From Microcaldota archaeon (GTDB lineage: Archaea > Micrarchaeota > Micrarchaeia > Norongarragalinales > Norongarragalinaceae), in NCBI GenBank assembly GCA_018304285.1, contig JAGVWL010000036.1, positions 1 to 41,114 on the forward strand: a stretch of DNA of 41,114 bases, written 5' to 3'. The translations under genes and the position numbers were made by a program. Of the stretch, positions 1-5,900 are shown one piece after another. The notes beneath the pieces were generated by a model that saw only the letters and a program-made list of their open reading frames with translations, had not been told where the DNA came from and did not search any database. The stretch's first letter is position 1. Every line of letters starts with the position of its first letter.

Positions 1-1
1 C

Positions 2-271
2 ATTCAGAAGAAGCTTTTCCTCAAAGCCAAGCTTTTCCTCGAGTCGCACACTACGCTAGTCAAAAACATGAACGAGTTCAAGGCTGCATTGGACGAAACC
101 AAGGGTTTTGTCGTAGCCGGGTGGTGCGGGGACGCGCGGTGCGAAGAGGCAATCAAGGAAGAAACGACCGCGAGCATAAGGCTGGTTCCTTTCGACGCTG
201 CTGCGAAAGGCGAGTGCGTGTACTGCTCGAAGCCCGCGAAAACCACGGCGCATTTTGCGAAAGCCTACTGA
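2..271 (+). CDS. proS: Prolyl-tRNA synthetase, C-terminal fragment (5' truncated by window edge)
   Basis: The frame is open from the first bases and ends at TGA 269-271, so only the last 89 residues are present. They match the C-terminal zinc-binding extension of archaeal/eukaryotic-type ProRS: a GWCGDARCEEAIKEET segment, then a VPFD motif, then CVYCSKPAK and the terminal FAKAY. The four cysteines of the two motifs (CGDARC and CVYC) are the expected zinc ligands, and the C-terminal Tyr is characteristic of this class. The enzyme charges tRNA-Pro in the cytoplasm; the catalytic core lies upstream of the window. An internal ATG at 68 is in frame, but the sequence before it is also ProRS-like, so 68 is not the real start. 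The gene converges on tRNA-Gln, 17 nt downstream. Confidence 0.9.
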   Translation: MQKKLFLKAKLFLESHTTLVKNMNEFKAALDETKGFVVAGWCGDARCEEAIKEETTASIRLVPFDAAAKGECVYCSKPAKTTAHFAKAY

Positions 272-288
272 TTTTTGAATCGTGTATA

Positions 289-413
289 TAGCCCCGGGCG
301 GAGTCGAACCGCCGTTCGTGGGTTTCTTCAAGCGCAGGAGTTGCTCGCCCCTAAAGGCTCGCTTATCCGCACCTGCCAAAGCCCACTGTACTGGGCCGCT
401 ATACGACGGGGCT
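289..413 (-). tRNA. tRNA-Gln (anticodon TTG) with a 52-nt intron
   Basis: Read on the minus strand, the gene folds as a cloverleaf: acceptor AGCCCCG with CGGGGCT and discriminator A, D stem GTAT/GTAC, anticodon stem GTGGG/CCCAC, T stem GGCGG/CCGCC with loop TTCGACT. The spliced anticodon loop is CTTTGGA, giving anticodon TTG (Gln). No CCA is encoded. An intron at 324-375 interrupts the loop after nucleotide 37. A TATA-like box on the minus strand (plus-strand CATATTTTAACT, 438-449) lies about 30 nt upstream of the 5' end. It converges with proS. Confidence 0.93.
324..375 (-). other. tRNA-Gln intron with canonical bulge-helix-bulge
   Basis: The 52-nt intron sits between nucleotides 37 and 38. 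Around the splice sites I can draw a standard BHB: outer helix GTGGG/CCCAC, central 4-bp helix CTTT/GAAG, 3-nt bulges GGC and AAA, and an inner helix AGGTGCG/TGCGCTT including wobble pairs. Cuts after the second base of each bulge give the cloverleaf above. This is the known substrate of archaeal tRNA-splicing endonuclease. Confidence 0.88.
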
Positions 414-478
414 ACAGGAGATTATTTGAGTTCAACGCATATTTTAACTTACTTCAGCCGATACTTTGAGGTGATGTA

Positions 479-643
479 ATGACGCGCGGTGGAAAAGGAA
501 AAAAGAGAGGAAAAGCTCTACGAAACATTTTCGGGAGAATTGTGACCTATTCCAAAGCCAAAACGCACGGAATTAAAAGCATCATAACCGGCAAGGTTAA
601 GAAGCGCATAACGAGGAAACCAACGCGCCTCAAACCTTGGTGA
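479..643 (+). CDS. Small very basic protein, 54 aa, unknown
   Basis: ATG at 479 is preceded by a good ribosome binding site (GAGGTGAT, 469-476), and the frame closes at TGA 641-643. The product is rich in Lys, Arg and Gly: it begins MTRGGKGKKRGKAL and ends with a K/R-rich stretch and RLKPW. There is no signal peptide and no membrane segment. The charge suggests an RNA- or DNA-binding role, for example a small ribosome-associated or chromatin protein, but I do not recognise the family. It sits just upstream of the Hsp20 gene on the same strand, with tRNA-Gln divergent on its left. The strong RBS and the gene-free surroundings support it being real. Confidence 0.6.
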   Translation: MTRGGKGKKRGKALRNIFGRIVTYSKAKTHGIKSIITGKVKKRITRKPTRLKPW

Positions 644-704
644 GTTTAAACCAATATTTTATATTATTGCACTGCGTTTTTCTGTCAGGGGAGGCTTGGA
701 ACCT

Positions 705-1199
705 ATGAAGAAACGCAATTTCGGCAGAGGGTTTTTCGACGACGATTTCTTCGCCGAGTTCGAGCGCATAGAAGAAATGATGCGCGACATGCTCGACGAA
801 CACATGGAACACCTCGACGATTCGGACTTGAAGCAAATGGAAGGCTCGCGCCCCAAGATTTACGGTTTCACCCTCGAGTTCGGGCCCGAAGGCAAGGGAA
901 AACTCACTGAATTCGGCAACACCCATTCGATGCAGAGGCAAGAGCAAAAGCAGAAGAAAGGCGAGCCGTTCGTCGACGTCATAAACCACCCTGAAAACGT
1001 TACGGTCATAGCCGAATTGCCGGGCGTGGACGAAAAGCACTTGGACGTCAAGGCTTTCGCCAAGCAATTGAGCTTGCGCGTGACCGACCCGCAAAGGCTT
1101 TTCTCGAAAACCGTGGTTTTGCCCGCGGAAGTCGACCCCAAAACGCTAAAACGTTCTTTGAAAAACGGCATTCTCGAACTCGTTTTGAAGAAAGCGTAG
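705..1199 (+). CDS. hsp20: Hsp20/alpha-crystallin family small heat-shock protein
   Basis: The product is 164 aa. The C-terminal 80 residues have the alpha-crystallin fold pattern: a strand near EPFVDVINHPENVTVIAELPGV, as in archaeal Hsp20, then DVKAFAKQLSLRV, and a final segment with NGILELVLKK, which matches the conserved NG(I/V)LxL(xL) motif. The N-terminal half is acidic and aromatic, with DDD, EFERIEEMMRDM and HMEHLDD, as is typical of the oligomerising arm. These ATP-independent chaperones bind unfolding proteins. I chose ATG 705 because GGGGAGG (688-694) lies 10 nt before it; a TTG at 696 in the same frame would sit almost on top of that RBS. No clear C-terminal IxI motif is visible. 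PCMT, a protein-repair gene, follows 4 nt after the stop, suggesting a protein-quality operon. Confidence 0.85.
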   Translation: MKKRNFGRGFFDDDFFAEFERIEEMMRDMLDEHMEHLDDSDLKQMEGSRPKIYGFTLEFGPEGKGKLTEFGNTHSMQRQEQKQKKGEPFVDVINHPENVTVIAELPGVDEKHLDVKAFAKQLSLRVTDPQRLFSKTVVLPAEVDPKTLKRSLKNGILELVLKKA

Positions 1200-1203
1200 C
1201 GAA

Positions 1204-1812
1204 ATGGACAGGCAGCAGCTGCAAACGCTAGTTTCCTCGACAGGAGCTTCTATTCCTATTGCCAACGCTTTCGCGAAAACCGACCGGGCAGAGTTCGTTC
1301 CGGAAGAGCTGGAAAGCGTGGCGTACGAAGACAAGCCCGTTCCCCTGCCTGAAGGCCAGACTACGTCACAACCCTCCCTTATTGCGCTAATTCTCGACCA
1401 CCTCGCCTTAGGCAAAGGCGCGCGCGTTTTGGAAGTGGGAACAGGATTCGGTTTTCAAACCGCTTTATTGAGCGAGTTGGTGGGTGCAAAAGGCTTGGTA
1501 GTCTCCATTGAATATTTCCGGTCGCTGCACGAGCAGGCGAAAAAGCGTTTGGCGGGAAGGAAAAACGTCTTGCTTTTGCACGCAGACGGCAAGAAAGGTT
1601 TTGCGGAGAAAGCGCCTTTCGACGCGATAGTGGTGAGCGCAGCTTGCGCAGAGCTTCCGCCTAAGCTGTTTGCGCAGTTGAAGAAAGGCGGGCGCTTGGC
1701 GTACCCGCAGGAAACGGGCTTCGGGCAAGACCTGGTGCTAGTGGAAAAGACGGCGGAAGGAAAAAAGAAAACCACGCCCCTTCTGCCAGTAGCGTTCGTG
1801 CAGTTGCGTTGA
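1204..1812 (+). CDS. pcm: Protein-L-isoaspartate O-methyltransferase
   Basis: The product is 202 aa, close to the usual PCMT length. The hallmark PLPEGQTTSQPSLIA segment (about residues 48-60) and SAM-binding motif I VLEVGTGFGFQTALLSEL (about 76-93) are both present, followed by an acidic residue at the end of the next strand (SIEYF) and post-I/II motifs with FDAIVVSAACAELP and LKKGGRLAYP. The enzyme methylates isoaspartyl residues in aged proteins using S-adenosylmethionine so that they can revert to aspartate. It starts 4 nt after the Hsp20 stop, so both genes are probably on one transcript. It ends just before a TATA box that serves the next gene. Confidence 0.93.
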   Translation: MDRQQLQTLVSSTGASIPIANAFAKTDRAEFVPEELESVAYEDKPVPLPEGQTTSQPSLIALILDHLALGKGARVLEVGTGFGFQTALLSELVGAKGLVVSIEYFRSLHEQAKKRLAGRKNVLLLHADGKKGFAEKAPFDAIVVSAACAELPPKLFAQLKKGGRLAYPQETGFGQDLVLVEKTAEGKKKTTPLLPVAFVQLR

Positions 1813-1816
1813 AAAA

Positions 1817-1828
1817 CCCTTAAATACC
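1817..1828 (+). promoter_or_regulatory. TATA box for the gene at 1840
   Basis: CCCTTAAATACC centred near 1823 lies about 26 nt before the internal ATG at 1849 and 17 nt before the ATG at 1840. This spacing fits a leaderless transcript starting at 1849. Confidence 0.55.
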
Positions 1829-1839
1829 AAGAAAACGGA

Positions 1840-2319
1840 ATGTTGATTATGGTTAGAATTCTTCCATTGCCTGAAGGCGTTTCGGAAATACGCTATGCAG
1901 CGGCTATGCGACCTTTTAAGCCTGGTTTGCAGAGGCTGGCAGCCAGAAAAATAATATTGAAATACGGTTCGGTTGTTGTCAATGCCTTGAAAGAAGAAGG
2001 CGTTCATGCTTTGAACGCATTCTCCGAGCATGGACAAAAGGCGGTTGATTCGTTTAAAGGCCACGGCCTTTCCGCTTTAGACGATTACCGAACGAGCGGT
2101 TCGGTTGTGTTCGCAGTTTTACCTCATTTGAAACAGGCGCATATCGATGGAGTAAAACGCATTTTGGGGGAACAGTTTCTTGCTGCCGGAGATTACCGAA
2201 CTCTAAAGATAATGCTTGACGAGCACTATGCGGCTGGTTTAGCAAGACTGATAACTTCCGAACCAAAAAACTTCAAAAAGATATTCGAAGATACTAGCGC
2301 CAAACGCCGCAAAGGCTGA
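1840..2319 (+). CDS. Unrecognised soluble protein, 159 aa
   Basis: The ORF is closed by TGA 2317-2319. The first ATG is at 1840; the ATG at 1849 (product MVRILPLPEGV..., 156 aa) fits the TATA box at 1817-1828 better if the mRNA is leaderless. The product is alpha-helical in character, has no signal peptide or membrane segment, and ends in a basic tail (SAKRRKG). Two similar phrases, an AL(D/N) plus FxxHGxxA pattern around residues 60-80, suggest short helical repeats: NALKEEGVHALNAFSEHG, then SFKGHGLSALDDYRTSG. GDYRTLKIMLDEH later resembles the DDYRTSG segment. I do not recognise a family. A T-run follows the stop. Confidence 0.7.
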   Translation: MLIMVRILPLPEGVSEIRYAAAMRPFKPGLQRLAARKIILKYGSVVVNALKEEGVHALNAFSEHGQKAVDSFKGHGLSALDDYRTSGSVVFAVLPHLKQAHIDGVKRILGEQFLAAGDYRTLKIMLDEHYAAGLARLITSEPKNFKKIFEDTSAKRRKG

Positions 2320-2324
2320 TTTTT

Positions 2325-2376
2325 TTTCCAGTGGTCTTTCTATTCTTAGAGGGAAAAGCACCGGAAGCACTGGAAA
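2325..2376 (+). other. Gene-free stretch with a 9-bp inverted repeat
   Basis: Between 2320 and 2449 there is no gene. It holds a T-run after the previous stop, a perfect 9-bp inverted repeat (TTTCCAGTG at 2325-2333 with CACTGGAAA at 2368-2376, 34-nt loop), and a TATA-like GCTTTAAAAACA near 2391-2402 that probably drives the micro-ORF cluster. Confidence 0.4.
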
Positions 2377-2449
2377 GCCACTCTCTCTGCAGCTTTAAAA
2401 ACAAAAGTCTAGTGGTTAGTCTCCGCGTTTTTTGGCGGGGTGATTTCGC

Positions 2450-2551
2450 ATGATGTGCTTGAATTGCGGCAGGAAGTTCGACTCGTGCTGCGGCGACGAG
2501 CAAGAGTTTTGCCCGTCATGCTCATTCGGCCGATGCGCGGTTGGAATTTGA
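2450..2551 (+). CDS. Micro-ORF, 33-aa zinc-ribbon-like protein
   Basis: The ORF starts ATGATG at 2450 and stops at TGA 2549-2551. The product begins MMCLNCGRKF and later has CPSC and further cysteines (CC, C near the end): two CxxC knuckles about 18 residues apart, the minimal layout of a zinc ribbon. A GGCGGGGTGAT element upstream can act as RBS, and a TATA-like box lies near 2391-2402. The next micro-ORF encodes a protein starting with nearly the same CLNCGRKF, so the two are tandem relatives. Function is unknown; such single ribbons often act as nucleic-acid-binding or adaptor modules. Confidence 0.6.
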   Translation: MMCLNCGRKFDSCCGDEQEFCPSCSFGRCAVGI

Positions 2552-2575
2552 ATGCAAACGGAGGGGAGTGGGGAG

Positions 2576-2668
2576 ATGCTGTGCTTGAACTGCGGGAGGA
2601 AATTCCAGCTGTGGAGTGAAGGAGAGCCGGACATCTGCCTGGTTTGCGGCTCGACCGAGTACGCTTGA
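2576..2668 (+). CDS. Micro-ORF, 30-aa zinc-ribbon-like protein (paralog of 2450)
   Basis: ATG 2576 follows a strong purine-rich RBS (GGAGGGGAGTGGGG, 2561-2573), and the frame stops at TGA 2666-2668. The product starts MLCLNCGRKFQLW and carries a second knuckle CLVCGS, so it has two CxxC pairs. An in-frame ATG at 2552 would add eight residues (MQTEGSGE), but it lies upstream of the RBS, so 2576 is preferred. The shared CLNCGRKF start with the upstream ORF indicates duplication. It is presumably cotranscribed with its neighbours. Confidence 0.65.
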   Translation: MLCLNCGRKFQLWSEGEPDICLVCGSTEYA

Positions 2669-2707
2669 ACAGGAGAGTTTCTAGAGGAAAAAGAGAGGTG
2701 GTTTGAA

Positions 2708-2833
2708 ATGAAGATAGACGTTTCGCAATTGCCGTACGAGGCAGTAATGAACGCCGTTGCAAAAAGCAGGTGGGTGGTGAAAAACTTCGTCTGCGACAAC
2801 GGAAGGGTCGTGTTGGACTGCGCACCCGCGTAG
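2708..2833 (+). CDS. Micro-ORF, 41 aa, unknown
   Basis: ATG 2708 is preceded by GAGAGGTGG, and the frame stops at TAG 2831-2833. The product starts MKIDVSQLPYEAVMNAV and contains FVCDNGRVVLDCAPA at its end, with two cysteines. There is no membrane segment. It is the third member of a micro-ORF cluster (2450, 2576, 2708) with short gaps and a common orientation. The following hairpin plus T-run at 2863-2901 looks like the end of this transcription unit. I do not recognise it. Confidence 0.55.
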   Translation: MKIDVSQLPYEAVMNAVAKSRWVVKNFVCDNGRVVLDCAPA

Positions 2834-2862
2834 AATCCGGTGGGATTTGGGAAAGGGGCTCG

Positions 2863-2901
2863 CGGCGTTCCACAACCCCCAAGGGGACGCCGTGGCTTTT
2901 T
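2863..2901 (+). terminator. Hairpin followed by T5, end of micro-ORF cluster
   Basis: CGGCGTTCC (2863-2871) pairs with GGGACGCCG (2884-2892) over nine positions including one G-T pair. TTTTT follows at 2897-2901. Confidence 0.55.
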
Positions 2902-2909
2902 CCCTATAG

Positions 2910-2921
2910 GCTTAAAAAAAC
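2910..2921 (+). promoter_or_regulatory. TATA box for smc
   Basis: GCTTAAAAAAAC lies about 50 nt before the GTG start, and the RBS GAGGAG is at 2950-2955. This predicts a leader of about 25 nt. Confidence 0.5.
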
Positions 2922-2964
2922 TTTTACCCTTCTTTTTCCATAGTTTTCCGAGGAGAAACCCGCC

Positions 2965-5900
2965 GTGTTCGTAAGCAAAATCCAGTTTCAAAACTTCAAG
3001 AGCTTCAAGAAGGGAGACATAGCCTTACAGCCGGGCTTCAACACTATCGTCGGTCCCAACGGCAGCGGAAAGTGCGTTAAAGGAGATTCCAAGGTAATCC
3101 TTCCGGACGGCAGGGTTTGCGAGATAAAAAGCTTGGTTGAAGACGCTTTACTTTCGGATTCCAACGCTATCGACGACGGTTTCGTTTCTCTTAAACCCGG
3201 GATTAGCGTTTTTTCCCTGAATCCCAAAACACTGAAAGTCGAGGAAAAGCCAGTAACCGCTTTTGTTAAAAGAAAAAGCCCGCAGGAGTTGTTCGAGCTT
3301 TCAACAAGAACTGGCAGGAGAATTACTTCAACGGGCTATCACCCGCTTTTGGTGCTTAAAGATGGCATTTTGCAAAACCTTCCTGCAGACCAGCTGGAAA
3401 AAGGAATGGTGGTCGTCATCCCGCGCAGTTTGAATTTTCGCGAGCAGCAATTCAATCCGCTTGTGGCGTTGGCGAAGTTAGATTCGTCTTTATACTGCAC
3501 CTCGAGCGAACTCCGCTCGTTGCTTAAGAACAAGAAAAAAGCTTTATGCGTTTATTGGAAGCAAATCGCGGCAGAGTCTCAAGTTTCCTTGACCGCATTG
3601 GAAAGCTTTTTGGAAGGCCAGGCAATCAAACTCAATGATGCTTTCAAATTGTGCGTCTGGCTGGGTTTGGGTGAGTTTGAGGCTGGCAATTACCTGAAAT
3701 TCGTAAAGGGAAGGAGTTTCAACAAACCCATTCGAATTCCGGAAGTTTTCAGCGAAGATTTGGCTAAATTTTTAGGCTACGTCATTTCGGAAGGGCGTGT
3801 TGCAAACAACGAGGTTTTTTTCTACAACTCTTCTCCAGAAGTCTTGGCGGATTTCGAAGGGTTATGCGAAAGGCTGTTCTCTAAAAAACCAGTGATGTGT
3901 TTTAATGGCAATCAAAAGTTTCTTTTGCTGGTTGGAAAGCCGGTAGTTGCCCTGCTTGATTACGTTTTCAAAGTCAGGGAGTACGGGCATTCCTCGACGA
4001 AACAAGTTCCGCCCCAACTGTTCCACTCGAGCTTGGATGTTTGCGGAGCCTTCCTCAGCGCTTACTTGGACGGAGACGGCAGCGTTTCAGCAGAAACAAA
4101 GGGCTTGGAGGCAACCTCCGCAAGCAAGAACCTCGCTTGGGGCTTGCAATTGCTGCTTTCAAAATTCGGGGTAGTGTCGACATTGCACGAGTGCGTTAAA
4201 TACGCTTCTAACACCACTTTGAAGACGAGGCGGTCTTACTGGAGGATTGCAGTCCAAGGCCTCGATAACCTTTCCAGGATGAAGGGCTTTCTCAAGTTCT
4301 CCATACTGCAAAAGCGGATTGCTTTTGAAGCGCTTTTCGAAGCGGACTATTCGCGTTCAAACGCATTGTTTGATTCGATTCCTGGCGCTGAAAAACTCGC
4401 TAAAACCGTGTTAAAGCAAACAGGTTATGGAAGTAAGAGGCTGAGGCGGGTAAAGCCAAGCCTGCTTCGGGCTTATGCCGAAAAGCGTTGCTCTCCTTCT
4501 GTGAAAGGCCTGCGGGCTTTAGTTTCGTTTGCACGTGAAAAGGGAGTTGTTACTCAAGAACTCGAGTGGCTTGAGACGCTCAGCGAAAGCGGCGTTTATT
4601 GGGATGCGCTTGTTGAAATCAGGAAAGTAAGCGGCGAAGAATGGGTTTATGACCTGTGCGTTGACGGCAATCACAATTTCCTTGCGGAAGGGATTTTCGT
4701 TCACAATAGCAACGTTTGCGACGGGCTGCTGTTTTCTTTCGGCGAATCCCGCTTGAAAACTATGCGCGTCAAGAAAATCCGCGACTTGATTTTCGAAGGG
4801 GCATCGGTGGCCGAGGCGACGGTAGTCTTGTCCGACGGCGCTCGCGAGCGCGTGATAAAACGCGCGGTGCGCAAGGACGGCAAGATAAAATACTCTCTCG
4901 ACGGAAAGCGCGTGAAGAAATACGTTTTGGAAGAATTCCTGGCGCAAAACAGCATTGCCCTGCACAATTTCATCAAGCAAGGCGAAGTCCAGCGCATCGT
5001 GGAAATGAATTCGAAAGACCGCAGGCTCATGATTGACTTTATCGCAGGCGTTTCCGAGTACGAAGAGAAGAAGAGGGAGGCGTTTGGTGAATTAGATAAA
5101 GTCCAGTCGAAAGTCTCGGAGGAAAGGGCGGTCATTTCGGAGAAGGAAGGGTATTTGCAGGAGCTTGCCGAGGAAAAGAAGAGCGCCGAAAAGTTCGTGG
5201 GGCTGGATTCCGAACTCAAGAAGACGAAGGCGACGGTGCTGCGCCTAGAGCTGGACGTTCTCGAGAAAGAGTTCGAGACGCTCATCAACTCGGGCTTGGA
5301 TTTGGACAACAAAATCCGCGCTTTGGGCGACGAGATAAAAAGCCTGGAAGACCGCATTGCGGAAACGAACAAGCGAAAGGACGACGTGAACAAGCAAATC
5401 ATCGAAAAAAGCGAGGGCAAGGAAGGCGAAATACAGCGGCAAGTTGATTTGCTGCAGAACGAAATCGACAATTCCAAGAAACTCATCGAGCAGAACAAGG
5501 AAGAGCTTAAGGCGAGGGACAAGACGCTTGCAGAATCTTCTGTTGAAAAGCGCAAGGCCGAAGACTCGCTTTCCTACGCCAAGAAAGAAGCGATGGAGCT
5601 CGAGGAAGAGCTTTCCTCGACCCAAAAAATCCTTGGTGAAAAACAGGCCGAATACGACGCAATCGTTTCCAAAAGCGAAGCCTTCTCGCAGCAGTTCCAC
5701 CACGCCCGCGCGCAAATGTCTTCGCTCGAACAGGAACTGCTGCAGGTGAAAGACAGGCTCAACCAGCTGCAGGGCGAAGTTTCCACGAGCGAAACGATTT
5801 TGCGTTTGAAGCAGGACGAGCTAGAACGGCTGCAGTCGGGGCGCGGGGAAGACCATTCGGACGAGAAAGGCGTTTTGTCGAAGCACGTTGAAAACCTTAC

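Noticed and set aside
696..704. TTG start for Hsp20 at 696
   Set aside because: It would overlap the GGGGAGG ribosome binding site; the ATG at 705 is spaced correctly.
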